A stretch of 64,000 bases of DNA from Microglena sp. YARC. Taxonomy: Eukaryota > Chlorophyta > Chlorophyceae > Chlamydomonadales > Chlamydomonadaceae. The notes beneath the pieces were generated by a model. That model made no database searches. It saw nothing but the letters and a program-made list of their open reading frames with translations, and was not told where the DNA came from. The DNA lies in NCBI GenBank assembly GCA_022414725.1, contig JAJSRW010002878.1:18976-82975 (forward strand), in the 5' to 3' direction. The position numbers were made by a program, and so were the translations under genes. Of this stretch, positions 1 through 12,639 are shown piece after piece (positions within the stretch are counted from its first letter, which is position 1; each line of letters starts with the position of its first letter).

Positions 1-436
1 GAACATGGAACGCTGAGCGTTTCAGCTTTGTGGGTCTTAACTTTTAAGAAAGAAGGGATATGGCTAGCATTTTCACTGCGCCTTTATACATTGGCCCTAC
101 CTGATGTGCTAGGTTATGCTAGCCAGGTTTAGCAACTACGCATCATGGAATTCTGAACCGATCATCACAATTATTTGTAAACTAAGATTTGAATAAAATT
201 ATCGTGAAAAATTTCAATTTATCTTTTAACATGCGCATTTTTTTGTTTAGTTGTTGACATTGCAATAAAATGTAAGCACCTGATCCGTAAGCAATTAGAA
301 AATACTCCTTGCCTTCTTTGTTACTATTGCTATTCTCAACATATTTTTCTGTGTATATCAATGATTTATATCTCTATCTATCAGTTAGAGCTGATTATTT
401 TCCCTTCTACTTTATGTTTGTATTGTGTAACTTCAG
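1..436 (+). other. Probable intron and flank of an upstream partial gene
   Basis: AT-rich sequence with no convincing coding frame. It ends in a pyrimidine-rich stretch and an AG at 435-436 that looks like a splice acceptor for the short exon that follows. It is best read as intron of a gene whose body lies left of the window. Confidence 0.3.
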
Positions 437-529
437 GTTGGCTGAGACTGAGGCGGTTTCAACCTTCACAGAACCAAAAAAGAAATGATTATCGAGGTTT
501 TCCGAGAGTTGAAGAGAAATTATATCTAA
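437..529 (+). CDS. Last exon of an unidentified upstream gene (partial, one frameshift)
   Basis: A short exon-like stretch follows an acceptor AG at 435-436. Its first half reads LAETEAVSTFTEPKK in one frame. From the ATG at 485 it reads MIIEVFRELKRNYI and stops at the TAA at 527-529, in a neighbouring frame. One indel in the A-rich stretch around 474-484 would join the halves into a plausible acidic-to-basic C-terminus. I do not recognise the protein. The frameshift matches the indel noise elsewhere in the window. It could be chance, but both halves have coding-like composition and a clean acceptor precedes them. Confidence 0.35.
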
Positions 530-1159
530 TAAGTAGCATTCAATTTGTATCTCTCTCGGGCACTGTAAAACATGGGATTGTGTCATTTGCCCTCTAACAG
601 TAGCACGAGAAAGCCAGCATCCTGGGTTCAATTGGACATGAGTTCTTAGATTGCTATCATGGTGGTTGAACGTATGTGCGAGATCCAAGAGGTAGAAGAG
701 ACTGCATATCAATCAATATTATCCATACCTGTGAACGCATCCTTATTTTAGCGCAAAAATCAGTATGAATTACGTGAATTACGGCTGTTATGTGGTTGAG
801 TTATTTTGGGCTGATTGCTAGTAAGTAACTGCGGGCGGATGGCCATTCGTCTGGCATTACTTTGCGGTGGATAGGATTCAGGAGAGGAGGCAAAGTGAAC
901 TAGAGCTCTTTAAAAGCGACACTAATAAGTATTCTTGTGTTGCATTCATGTTCTTCATACTTCAATTTGTACCGTGTCTGTTAATATTTCCGGTACCAAC
1001 GATCTTAAGGACTGATACGTTATTGGTTGGTTAGTCTTTCCTATTATTTTTTCAAGAATATTGTTCTTGTAGCTCTCAGACATTTTGTAACATGCTGAGT
1101 TTTTTGGGCTGATCAAGTTGGGGAACAGCTTATCATAAGTCTTAACATGTGACAGTGGA
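530..1159. other. No gene seen: 3' flank of the upstream gene
   Basis: Mixed-composition sequence without a supported exon. It probably holds the 3' UTR of the upstream gene and spacer up to the triplicated repeat. Confidence 0.4.
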
Positions 1160-4075
1160 GCACTGATGCTCTACTCTGTCGTGCTAAAAACCTGTCCAGT
1201 TCTTGCACTTTGGTATGCTTTATCGTGGGGGTGGTACAACAGTTTTTTTTAGGTGGTTATTTTAAGGACCTAGGGAGTAACAACCTCTCCGTCCTTTTAT
1301 TAGCAAGTAAAGAAAATAATTGATAGTTAAAACTTTTATATACGAGTTTTTAACGACAAAAAAGTAAATGCTGTAGAAATAAATCATGAATTAAAAAAAC
1401 CATAAAAGTATAAGCGAAACGCATAGGGCTGTTAATATACCTGTGATCCAAGTTTTTCTTTTTAATAGTGGAGTGAGAATTTTTTATAAGCGGAAACACC
1501 AAGAAATAAAAAGTCAGAGTGGTTCTCGTATATTAATTAATCCATTTATAAGTGTTAACCATAAGTTTTTCTTGGCCACTTTGATCGTCCGTTTTATTGA
1601 AATTTTTTTATAATTAGTAGTTTTATATTATAAGATGATAAAACATGAATAGTACTTTATATGTGACTTATTGTTTTTATTTTTTAAAAAAAAATTAAAT
1701 AAGACGGACGGTTTAAAATTGTGCACAGAAAACATGGTCTGCACTGGAATCATAGTAAAAAAACCAGACCGGCCCAACGGTTCTAACCGGAATAACCGGG
1801 GAACCAGGTGCATGTCACGGTTCGGTTTTACCAGAAAAAAGACAGTCAATTATATTTGAACCGGTACAAAACCGTCGAACAGAGCAGGTTTTTCTGTTGA
1901 ACCGGCTTAAAACACGGAGCAATTGGACCGAATAACCGTGCTAGCTGCATGGAAAATTTTAAATTTTAATTGAACAGGTAAAAAACGATCGAACCAGCAG
2001 GTTTTTCCTGTTGAACGGCTTAAAACGGAGCGGTTGGACGGAAAACGTGCTAGACATGAACTTAAATAGCCGGTTCATGGCTAAGTTATTTTTTTACGCT
2101 TCATAATTGACTTTAAACTGCTAAATAGAATAGGGGTATTGCGCATTACGCAACAAATATCTCTGGCACGTTGTTTGGTGGAAAGTTCAAGTGAATGCAG
2201 CGCCACAAGCATATGAAAAGTCAAATTATGACTTAATAAAATAATTAAGCCTTGAACCGGGGAACCGGCGGTCTGACCAGTTGAACGACGAGCTACTCTG
2301 TCGTGCTAAAACCTGTCCAGTTCTGCACTTTGGTATGCTTTATCGTGGGGGGTGGTTACAACAGTTTTTTTTACGAGTGGTTATTTTAGGACCTACGGGA
2401 GTACCTCAAAATCCGTACCTCTTTATTAGCCAAGTACGAAATAATGATAGTTAAAAACTTTTCATATACGAGTTTTTTATACGACAAAAATAATGCTGTA
2501 AAATAAATCGATCGATTAAAAAACCATAAAGTATAAGGCGAACACCATAGGGCTGTTTAATATACCCTTGTGATCCAGTTTTTTCCCTTTTTTCATAGTG
2601 GAGTGTGAGAATTTTTCTATAGGCCGGAAACAGCCAAGAAAATAACAAGTCCCAGTGCGTTCCTCGTATATTATTAATGCCCCATTTATAAGCCTGTAAA
2701 CCATAAGTTTTCTTGCCAGCTTTGATCGTCCGTTTTATTATTGAAATTTTTTTATAATTAGTAGTCGTAAGTTTTTATTTATTTAGTAAGGATGATAAAA
2801 CAATGAATAAGTACTTTATATGCTGACTTATGTTTATTTTCTTTTAAAAAAAATAAGATAACACGACACGGTTAAAATTGTGCACAGAAAATCCATGCGC
2901 TTAGCTGGCACTTGGATCATAGTAAAAAAAAAACAGGACCGGTCCCAAACGGTTCAACCGGGAAAACCGGAACCAGTGCATGTCACGGTTTTCGGTTTAC
3001 AGAAAAGACAGTCAAATATATTTGGAAACCGAGTACCAAACCGGTTCGAACCAGCAGTTTTCTGTTGAACCGGCTTAAAACCGGCTAGCAATTGGAACAG
3101 AAACCGTGCTAGCTGCATGGAAAATTTTTTAAATTTTACAGAATTGAACAGGAAAAAACATCGAACCAGCAGTTTTTCTGTTGAACCGGCCTTAAAACCG
3201 GGAAGCGGTTGGACCGTAAAAAACCGTGCTAGACATGACTTATACCGGGTGCGGTCCCCGCTCCGGTTTTTTCGAATGGGACGGATGTAACCATAAGTTC
3301 TTGCCGCTTTGATCGTCCGTTTTATTTGAATTTTTTTATAATTAAGTAGTTTTATTATTATAAGATGATAAACATGAATAGTACTTTCATAATGTTGACT
3401 TATGTTTTTACTTTTTTTAAAAAAAAAATTAAATAAGGACGGACGTTAATTTGTTGCACAGAAAATCATGGCTGCACTTGGAATCATAAGTAAAAAAAAC
3501 AGACCGGCCAACGTTCAAACCGGAAAACCGGAACCAGTGCATGTCACGGTTCGGTTTACAGAAAAAGAACAGTCAATATATTTGAACGTAAAAACCGTCG
3601 AACAGCAGGTTTTTCTGTGAACCGCTTAAAAACCGGAGCAATTGGACCGGAAAACCGTGCCTAGAATGCATGGAAAATTTAAATTTTACAATTGAACAGG
3701 TAAAAAAACATCGAACCAGCAGGTTTTTCTGTTGAACCGGGGCTTAAAACCGAGCGGTTGGCCGAAAACGCTGCTAGACCTGACTAAATACCGTTCATGG
3801 CTAATTATTTTTTACTTCATAATTGACTTTTAAACTGCTAAATAGAAATAGGTTATTCATTCAAACCAACAAATATCTCTGGCACAGTTGGGTTTGGTGG
3901 GAAAGTTTCAATGAATGCAGCGCCACAACATATGAAACAAGTCAATTATGACTTAAAAAATAATTGCCTTGAACCGGGGAACCGGCGGCCTGACCGGTGA
4001 ACCGACGAAGCTCACCGGGTCCGGTCCCGCTCACGGTTTTTTTCCGAATGGGACGGAGTACTGACATATGGATCC
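1160..4075. repeat. Repeat unit present three times (about 1160-2290, 2291-3290, 3290-4075)
   Basis: The same landmarks recur in order. They are a phrase ending in TGCTTTATCGTGGGG (near 1217 and 2336), a Stowaway-like stretch containing GATCGTCCGTTTTATT (near 1582, 2725, 3309), and a zone rich in AACCGG/CCGGTT words (near 1760-2070, 2930-3230, 3500-3770). Two copies end in GAACCGGGGAACCGGCGG (2255, 3972). The copies differ by many one- to three-base gains and losses rather than by substitutions. The CCGGTT-rich zone looks like part of a transposable element I cannot name. Reading one repeat three times, with uncorrected errors, explains this better than biological triplication. Confidence 0.7.
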
Positions 4076-4129
4076 GAGAAAAAATGCCGGGCTAGTCCAC
4101 CGTCAATAATCATCGGGGGCTCGCCGTCT

Positions 4130-4615
4130 GCCGCAGGGAACGCCCTACACCTGATGAAAGTGAGAAGTTGAAATGCCCTTCGCCGCGCGCCGGCCGCCGC
4201 CGGGTCATGTGCGGCTCCGCGCCCCGAGCCCTGAACTCGCTCCCGCGCGGCCTTCTCCGCTGGAAACCAGTGAGTAGATGGTTTGCAAAACACTTCCTCT
4301 GAATCTCCGATCTGACTAATCCCACTTTCTCCTAACCAGAAGGGTTGCCGCAGCAGACGCTCGCGCGCTGCGGTGACGGTCGGCGGTGGGGCTTTCACTC
4401 GGGGCGAAACCACCGCCAGCTGCTCTCGCGCGAGCCGGCGAGGGGAAGGTACTTCGTCGTTGAGGGGGAGGAGACGAGGGTGGGGCGGAGGTGGCGATGA
4501 ACCGAGGCGCACTCGCCGCTATGCACCGCGCTGCGGCGGGGCGGCCGCGCGGTGCGCACGGTCGAGCACCTGATCTCCGCGATGGAGGCGTCGGCGTCGA
4601 CACACTGAGAGAAGT
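4130..4615 (+). pseudogene. Extra copy of LpxC exons 1 and 2 (probable assembly duplicate)
   Basis: An ATG at 4207 begins a GC-rich stretch matching exon 1 of the LpxC homologue at 4656. A donor follows at 4270 and an acceptor near 4337-4339. The second exon reads GLPQQTLA and then, across small indels, GVGLHSGETTA. That is the N-terminal LpxC motif, and it is clearer here than in the next copy. The copy stops near 4610 at the words for a GVD motif, and the sequence restarts upstream of exon 1. Both copies carry different frame-breaking indels, so neither is an intact reading. I treat this as a duplicate reading of one locus. Confidence 0.6.
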
Positions 4616-4655
4616 GAAATTTGAATCGCTTCGCCGGCCGCGCCGCGCCGCCGTC

Positions 4656-7600
4656 ATGTCGCTCCGCCGCCGAGCCCTGAATCCGTTCCGCGCGGCCTTC
4701 TCCGAAACAGTGAGTAAGATGGTTTGCAAAACACTTCTCTGAATCTCGCGATAAACTGACTTAATCCCCTTTCTCTAATACGCAGACAGGGTTGCCGCAG
4801 CAGACGCTCGCCGCTGCGGTGAGAGAGTCGTGGCGTGGGGCTTCACCTCGGGCGAAAAACCACCGCCCCGTGCTCCCGCGCGAAGCCGGCGAGGGACGTT
4901 GGTACTTCGTTCGTTGAGGGGAGGAGACGAGGGTTGGCGGCGGAGCGGTGGCGAATGCCGAGGGCGCACTCGCCGCACTATGCCAGCCGCGGCTGCGGCG
5001 GGGCGGCGCGCGGTGCGCACGGTCGAACGCAGCTGCTCTCGACGATGGAGGCGCTCGGGCGTCGACCAACTGCCGCGTCACAGTCAGCGGCGGCGACGAG
5101 GTGCGGCGCCCTTTTGGATATCTCGAGGAGCGTTGATAGTGTTTGATTGTGCCCGGACTGCCTGCAACAGTGAAAAATGTCTGCAACATAGCATGCCTTT
5201 CCCGATTTACTGTGAACTGTTCAGCCGATGACAGATTCCGTTGCTGATGGATCAGCCAGAGTGCGGTGATGGCGTATAAGAGGCTGCAGATTGTTCAATT
5301 TTCGGCTAAGGATCCAGTGGCCAGAAACTGGAGGAAAATGGCTCCGGAAATCCATGAGGCGCCTCGGCGTCGACAAACTGCCGCGTCGAGGTCAGCGCGG
5401 CGACGAGGTGCGGCGCGCCTTTTGGTATCTCTCGAGGAGCTTTGATAGAGTGTTGATTAGATGGCGATCTGCACTGCAACAGAAAAATGTTGGCAGACAT
5501 GATGCCTTCGCGATTTATGTGACTGTTCAGCGATGACAGATCCGTTGCTTGATGGATCAGCGGCAAGAGTGGGGTGATGGCTATAAGAGGTGCAGGTCAA
5601 TGTGCGGCGCAAAGGATTCCAGTGGCCAGAACTGGAGAACCTGGCTCCGGAAATCCATGAAGCCTGTTTACTTGCAGAAGTCTGATTTGTTTTCATAGCT
5701 GCACTCCCTTCCTCAAGAATCCGTATAACGCTATGGATTTGATTTTTCGCAAAAGTATGGTTTTTATCTCTTCCTTTATGATCAGCGAAATGCTTAACTT
5801 ATAAGGCACATTCATTATTTATGCAGTTCTTTTTAAACGCCTTATTTTGCTCTATTTCTTCTTCTAACTTTTTATAGGATAACTGATAATTAAGTTAGTC
5901 TTACCATTTGTAATGTTGATTATGTCTTCATTATGCTGCAGTACATGTGATTGGTATGTAATTGGGTTTAAATTAATGGGGTGTTTTGTTAATATGGCAC
6001 TGAAATAAAAGGTCAGTCTACCTCAAAGTTTCCCTTATTTTGGACTCAAGATTCTTTGTTTTCTAAGGTTCAAGAAATCAATGATAAACCACATAATTAT
6101 TATTCCGTCAGGTGACAATACAGTGTATGGCTACCTACTGCCTTTGGTCGCACAAATAATAAGCATTTGAAATTTTTCTAGATATAGTAAGAAGTCCTAC
6201 ATGAACTACTTATCCATCAATCACCTCATTCAACATTTTATCCCCATCTTAACGACTCTAACAATCCTCTCAACGCCAATCATCGCTCATCTGATGAGTG
6301 GAATACCAAAATAATTTTCTCACTGCCAACCTTAATCTCTGCTAAACAACTAGAAATGCTTATATTTTGTGACAGAGTGAGTAAGAGTAACTTATAAACA
6401 CTATCTATCAGCTATCAATATCTATGAGAATATATTGGAGGTAAAAGAATGACAGATTGTCATAAAGGTAGTAATCATATTATTAATATGTTTACCAACC
6501 TTAACTACGTCGTAATAGAAATTAATAGTCAAAGTTGTGTTTATCAAACCATGTGTTGAACGTCCAAAAAACACTCTATCAGAAGGGAGTGGTCTTTATT
6601 ATATAATTTGGAAATCATTTAACTGGATGTCAAGTGCTATAAATATCGGTCAAATATATGTTTAGAACTTGAGCAGAGCATGCATCCTGTTGCAGGTGCA
6701 GGAATTGGGGTGTCAGCGCTTCGCAACAGTCCTAGATTGCTAATGTCTACGTCAAGCAAGATAGCCTCCGCAAGAACTTTCTGTAATATTTGAAGAGGTA
6801 TTTTACAGTAGTTATGTTTATATCCAATTGGATGTTGCCTCTATGTTTGATCATAGGCAACTCTATGTGTCTCTTACAAGAATATGGCAACTGTTTTCCA
6901 TATATGCTTTCGCGTTATCTACTGTGTACGATCTCATGTTGCATTAGATCATCCATCTTTCATCACATTGTTTTTTCAATATCTTTGGAGTAGTCAGGCA
7001 ATTTCTCGGAATCTTGCAGCTGGGTAGGCCTGTTTACTTGCAGAAGTCTGATTGTTTTCATAGCTGCACTCCCATTCCTCAAGAAGTCCGTAAACCTATG
7101 GGTGAATTTCAAAAGTACTGTTTTACTCTTCCTTTTATGATCAGGAAAATGCTAACTTCTAAGCAATTCATTTCATTTTATGCAGTTCTTTTAAACGCCT
7201 TATTTTGCTTTCATTGTCTTCTTCTACTCTTTCTTATAGGATTACTGATATTAAGTTAGTCTTAACTTTTGTAATGTTGATTATGTTTCAATTACTGCTA
7301 GCAGTACATTGTGATTTGGTATGATAATTGGGTTTAAATAATGGGTGTTTTGTTTAATATGCACTGAAGATAAGGTCAGCTACCCAAAAGTTTCCCTTAT
7401 TTTGGACTCAAGAGTTTTTTGTTTCTAAGGTTTCAAGAATGCACATGAATAAACCACATTATTTATTCCTATTCCCTCAGGTGCACAATACAGTGTATGC
7501 TACCTACTGCTTTGTCCACAAATATAAGCATTGAAATTTTTTCTAGATATATAGGAGAAGTTCCTACCGAACTACTTATCCAATCAATCACCCCTCATTA

Positions 7601-10600
7601 AATTTTATCCCCTATCTTACCCCTCACAATCCTTATCACCCCCAATCATCGCCCTAGGCGATGAGTGGCACGCAAAAATATTTTCTCCTCAACATTTAAT
7701 CTCTGCTAAACAACCTAGAAATGCTTATATGTTGTGAACGCAGTGAGTAAACGTAACTTAATAAACACTATCTATCAGCTATCAATATCTTAGTTGAGAA
7801 TATATTGGAGGTAAAAAATGCACAGAATTGTGCAATAAAGGTAGTATCACCTATTAATTATATGTGGTGTACCACTTAAACTACGTCGTAATAGAAATTA
7901 ATTAGCAAGTTGTGTTTTCAAAGACCATGTCGTTGAATGTCAAGAAACTATCACTCTATCAGAAAAGGAGTGTCTTTATTATGAAATTTGGATATTTAAC
8001 GTTGGATGTCAATGCTAAAATATCTCAAAATATATGTTTAGAATTGAGCAGGAGCATTGCATCCTGTTGCAGGTGCCAGGAAGTTGGGGTGTCAGCGCTT
8101 CGCGCCCCAGTCCTAGATGCTAATGTCTACTAAGCAAGAAGCCCCAGCAAGAAACTTTCTGTAATATTTGAAGGTATTTTACAGTAGTTTGATGTTATGA
8201 TCATATGGATGTGCATTCTATGTTTGTGTTCATGCAGGAGCTTATGTGTGGTCTCTTACAGCAATCATGGCAAAATCGGTAACTTTCGCATATATGCTTT
8301 CGCGTTCGATTCTAACTTTGGTCACGATCTCATGTTAAGCAATATATACGATCATGGGCCATCTTGTCAATCACATCTGTTTTCATATTCTTGGATGTAA
8401 GTTCCAGGCATGCTTCTCGAATCTTCGCAGGCGGGTAAAGGAGCCTAAGTTAATAATTGAATGGAATACTACATTTTCGAGTGCTAGTCCTAGTGGACCT
8501 GTGGCGCACGATTATTGTAGTTTTATTTTCGTTCTCCTCTTATCTCATTTGTTTTATTTGTTTTTATTTTTTGACCGGAAGGATCATTTTTGTATTTTTG
8601 CTGGCATTTATGGAATTTTTATAGGTTGAAAAATTTGGCGTTCTGCTGGGCTCAGTCAGAGGAGGATCGCTAGGAAAAATGCTACGGTTTTCAGTGGTGA
8701 GGAATGATATCCTGAATTTTGTGTTCTTTATCGTGGTTGGTGATTTTTTTCCTTGACGTAGTTTCTGAGAGCACATTACCTGTTGACTTTATTGCGTTGA
8801 TGGATTTTGATAATATGGCAATACAGATCATTTGGCCCCAATCATTCCCAACCTGTATGATTTAGAATTGGACTTCCACTTGTTGCTTTAATTTTCTAGC
8901 CTCAAAATGATATCCAGTGTTGTTTCTTAAATATTTGTCTGTGCGCAATAATTGTCTGAATGAGTAAAGTAAGTTAAAAGAGTAACAAGTCAAATATCTT
9001 ATTTATTGTAGATATTTTAAAAATAGGTCAACCTGCCTTAGTGCTCTTCTAGTTTAATGTTCATTGTCTCAGGTTAGCATGAATACAATTTCAGGTTTTC
9101 TGAAAACGAAAACTTAATACTATGCACAATAGCTTAGCAGCTTGAAAACTTTATTCGTTTCTATGATCAGGCGGCCAGTCCAAAGTTAGAATACTGGTGT
9201 ACAAGGTTTCAATTATTGGCAGTGCAACCTTTTACAAAGATATGCCTTGTTGGATATGTTGGCTTCATGTGGCTAGGCGTTGAAGATTGTTGCCACGCTT
9301 AAAAAACTGCAGATTACGTTGTTCTAAATTCAATTATATAATTGTATACTACCATTGCGCTAATTGGACAGTATTTCTGGTAGGTTGCTTAATCCACCAC
9401 TGCGTTTGGAGATAGAAAACCTTTGCCGCCACAAGATTTTAGATCTTAATCGGTGATTTCTCGCTTCTTGCACAAAATGTAACCCAGGTTTCCACTTGCT
9501 CATGTAGTTTGCCTACAAGGTATTGTTTCTTAAATTTAATTACTACAGCATTGTTATCTTCTATGCTGTTCGTAAGCAACATCCATGTCAGTGGTAATAT
9601 AGTATAGCAGCTTTGAGATGGCATGTCAGATTCCAGTAAAATTGTCAGCAAGTATGCTGGAGTATCACATATCAGAATATCCATGTTACAAATGGACAAG
9701 CTGTGATGAATGTAATCTCAACCCCAGTAGTCTTACAAGTATAAAACCAGTTCTACATGTGATACTAATCTATGTGCCTATAATGAGTGGAAAGATAGAG
9801 ATTACGGTAATGTACTGGGATGCCATGCTGTTTATAGAACCTAAGCGACATGATTTTCACGTGTATATGTTTCAGTCATAAATTTCTGTGCTAGCTTCTC
9901 AGGCAATGCTTCCACCTGAGTAGGGCAATCGTCTGATAGTGGTGCCACCTCTGATTTTACACAACATGGAAAACACTAGGAAGGGCATTTCTGATTCTAG
10001 GTATGGTGTGAGGCCTGTGAGAATCTATCTTTAAACCATTCGCTAAAATGAAATCATGCCAAATACACAGGAATACAAGATCCTTGCGCTAGAATATGGG
10101 ATGCTGGGACAGTCACACATGCTATTGAGCTATATTATTTCTTCCCTGCCCTGAAAACTTTATGTTTGTTGACACCTTGAACAATCATTTTTTTTCTGGA
10201 GTTGTCTTCATCATTTAATTATTTATAAGTTCACCACTGCGTCATCCAGTTTCCACGCTTGGATTTGATTAACCAGTGGTGAGTTATGTAGAACTGCTTG
10301 TCTTGATTGTTTATCTTTTGCCAAATAATTCTTGAACTTGTACTAAATCTTGGAGATAACTGAAGGGTGTGCTACTATGGTTGAGAGTTGAGATTAGTTT
10401 GTTTCGTGAAATTTCATATGTGCATATTTTTTTTTGAAAGAAGTCAAATTTCATAAATTGTACGTGTGTTATGCTCATAGTTGACTTCTACAATTCCATG
10501 TACTTGTTGTCTTTTAGGTTTGTGCAGCACCCTTTCTTTTACCAATCGCATTGACCTATATTTTTAGCTTTGGCTGGATTAGACCATTCTGTTAATTACT

Positions 10601-11203
10601 TAATTTCATTCCATTTTAACGGTAGCTATATAGCTTCTGAGTTCTGAAGTTCATGACAATGAAACTGTGGATGCTGACTTCTGACCATTGGTAAAACCTG
10701 GTCTAAGCTTAGTAAAAGTTACCATTGGTCCTAAAGGAACATCAATTACCAACCAAAAGTATTATTATTGTGTTATGCTGTTCAAGTGAACGTTTCATAA
10801 TAAGTTGCAAAAATACTCATTATTCTGATTGTGACCTTAAAGGTTTAAACTACATACACATTTTTGTTTTTGCTGATGCATCACAACCTCTTGCTTTCAA
10901 GTACTGTCTATAGCATGTGGTCCTTACACTAAAAAGGTTTATCTGAAGCCATAGATATTCCTTATCATATTGCCTTTCTGCAGAAAGAAAATTCTCTTGT
11001 ATAGAACAAATTGCAAACTTCTGTGCTAATTTCTACTTCTACACCTTTTATTCTATCCCTAAATATCTGTAACCCAGTTTGTGACATCTAATTTTAAGCT
11101 TTCCTTCTGTGACAAAGGCTGGTCATGCCCTGCATACTGATTCCTACGGCATTTGTTGGGAAGGAGCGCTGTGGGCCAAGAAAACCTTGCTGAGCAATGT
11201 TGA
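4656..11203 (+). CDS. LPXC: Plant LpxC homologue: UDP-3-O-acyl-N-acetylglucosamine deacetylase (exons span; frame-broken)
   Basis: LpxC is the zinc-dependent deacetylase of the lipid A pathway; plants keep it, probably in mitochondria. Inferred exons: 4656-4709 (Arg-rich start MSLRRRALNPFRAAFSET, a likely targeting peptide); 4786-about 5099 (QQTLA, then a degraded GVGLHSGE and VRTVEHLLSAMEALGVDNCR, the zinc-histidine region); 5531-5754 (LDGSA-EWVMAIRGAG, KPVYLQKSD); 6696-6797 (VPAIGCQ, ARTFC-FEE); 8625-8696 (VEK...GGSL); 9384-9519 (NPPLR, CRHKILDL, IGDFSLLAQN, FPLAHVVAYK); 11118-11203 (AGHALHTD, RHLLGRS, stop at 11201-11203). The zinc and active-site His/Asp motifs are therefore all present. 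Many one-base indels break the frame, for example an extra base between CRHKILDL and IGDFSL near 9448. Exons 1-4 occur in more than one copy. The residues quoted are my consensus across copies. Identification is strong; exact boundaries are approximate. Confidence 0.8.
5040..5650. repeat. Jump-back inside LpxC: exon 2 end, intron 2 and exon 3 twice
   Basis: The stretch from the end of exon 2 through exon 3 appears at about 5040-5358 and again at 5359-5650. Shared landmarks are the GCGTCGAC word (5058 and 5367), GACGAGGTGCGGCG (5094 and 5400), and the exon 3 text around GATCCAGTGGCCAG (5310) and GATTCCAGTGGCCAG (5616). The first copy breaks off after AATCCATGAGG at 5358 and restarts in exon 2. 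Differences are mostly small indels. Confidence 0.75.
5661..8440. repeat. Jump-back inside LpxC: exon 3 end, intron 3 and exon 4 twice (5661-7022 and 7026-8440)
   Basis: Both copies start at GCCTGTTTACTTGCAGAAG and run through the end of exon 3 (donors at 5755 and 7115), the same AT-rich intron, and exon 4 (6696-6797 and 8073-8173). They continue into the same downstream intron. The first copy keeps the correct exon end TTTGAAGAG before the donor; the second has lost two bases there. Such complementary errors point to two noisy readings of one region. Confidence 0.8.
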
Positions 11204-11499
11204 AAGCATATGGATACCGCTGCTCCGTCGATAATGGCAAGGACGCAAAATTTCAAGGATACAAACATAGGATGGCCTTCTTCCAGCTAGGCCATGCCAG
11301 TACCCAACTATTCATCTTGCAATTATCTGCCAGCCATTTTTCCATCTATTCCTTTCTCTCTCTTTCTTTTTTGATCTGATGAATCATGTAGCCCATCAGC
11401 ATCTGTACAACCTGTTTAGTCTTGCAAAGTTGCAATTCAGCATAGAAGTAGATGCCCATGTTATCTGTGTGTACAGTTCCGAGCAGCCAAATACAACTC
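11204..11499 (+). other. LpxC 3' flank, no gene seen
   Basis: Sequence after the LpxC stop codon, probably 3' UTR and terminator region. I see no supported second gene in it. Confidence 0.35.
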
Positions 11500-12003
11500 A
11501 AACTGAACCCTTCTCTCCCTTTTTATCCTCTGATGTGGATGGAGAAAGCTGCCATCCAACAGCGATCACCCAGGCCTCGCCACGTCGTGGGGTGGCTTGG
11601 CTGGCCTCCCTTTTTCATGTCCCCGAGTGCGGATAATCGAAGGAAGCCGAGGTGGCGCCAGTGCGGGCGGGCGGCGAGCGACGCGTTGGATTGGAATGGA
11701 TGCGGAGGCAGGGGTGGGGTCCGTGGAGCGCGAAAAAGGGACGAAAGCGACGGGCGACCGTGGAAGAAAATGGTTTCACGGGGAGGAGAGAGGAGGTATC
11801 GAGGTAGCCGTCGATGATGGATGAGTCGGCCGCGTCGTAGGCGGCCGGTGCCTGGCTGGTGCGCAGGCAACCGCGCACGGCACGCGACGAAGCGCGGTGC
11901 ACTTCGGACTTTCTCCCCGCCGCCGCAAATTGGCCGTCGCCATCGCGGAGGACGCCGACGTACGCCGTGGTGGTGGTGGTCTGCCGTGGCGTGGTTAAGC
12001 CTG
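11500..12003 (-). other. GC-rich island, possible promoter or first exon of an unidentified minus-strand gene
   Basis: GC content rises sharply here against AT-rich surroundings, as in grass 5' gene ends. On the minus strand a 95-codon frame (11902-11615) has sensible composition (AAYDAADSSIIDGYLDTSSL), but no domain is recognisable and other frames are also open, as expected in GC-rich DNA. It may be a 5' UTR, a first exon, or promoter DNA only. No continuation was found. Confidence 0.2.
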
Positions 12004-12373
12004 GGCCTCTTATCGCTACAGCTTTCTCCTATAACTTACAAACCTTTTCTAATAGTTTCGCTTTTTAGTCTAAGATTTAAAAAAGGTATTAGTTATATAA
12101 TTGAAGACATATAAACTCACGAGCTATTAAAAAAACCAGAAAACCTATACAACAGTATCTCGTTAGAACGCGGAACGCGATACCTTTATAAGACAATCTA
12201 ATACTGATACCTATTGTGTTTACAGCTGCATGGTACGATACCTGTGATATCTGTTACCCGGTATCTGTGATACCTAAGACCTGATACATGTGATACTCGT
12301 GCAAGAGAATAGTTAATATGTCTATCCCGTTACAACGGGATTCCGTTTTGGTAGCAGCCCTTAAAAAACCCTA

Positions 12374-12626
12374 TTCCCTTCATTTTAGGTTATAAGACGT
12401 CTTGACTTTGGTCAAAGTTAAACTATTTCAAGTCGGATTAAGTTTATAAACAAATATAGTAATATTTATAATACTAAATTAGTTTTATCAAATCAATAAT
12501 TAAATATATTTTCATAATAATTTGTCTTAGGTTAAATGTTACTACTTTCTTCTACAAACTTGGTCAAACTTAAAACTGTTGATTTTGACCAAAGCTAAAA
12601 CGTCTTGTAACCTAAAACGGAGGGAG
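12374..12626. mobile_element. Stowaway-type MITE
   Basis: A 253 bp element with matching ends. The left end has TTTTAGGTTATAAGACGTCTTG and the right end is the inverse, closing with CGGAGGGAG. The target dinucleotide TA flanks it at 12372-12373 and 12627-12628. This is the Tc1/mariner-derived Stowaway signature. The left terminus is slightly degraded (TTCCCTTCA for CTCCCTCCG). Confidence 0.8.
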
Positions 12627-12639
12627 TAGTTTTTTAAAT

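Noticed and set aside
1160..4075. Possible CRISPR-like or satellite array
   Set aside because: The units are about 0.8-1.1 kb, contain transposon-like text and differ by noise; there are no short regular repeats with spacers.
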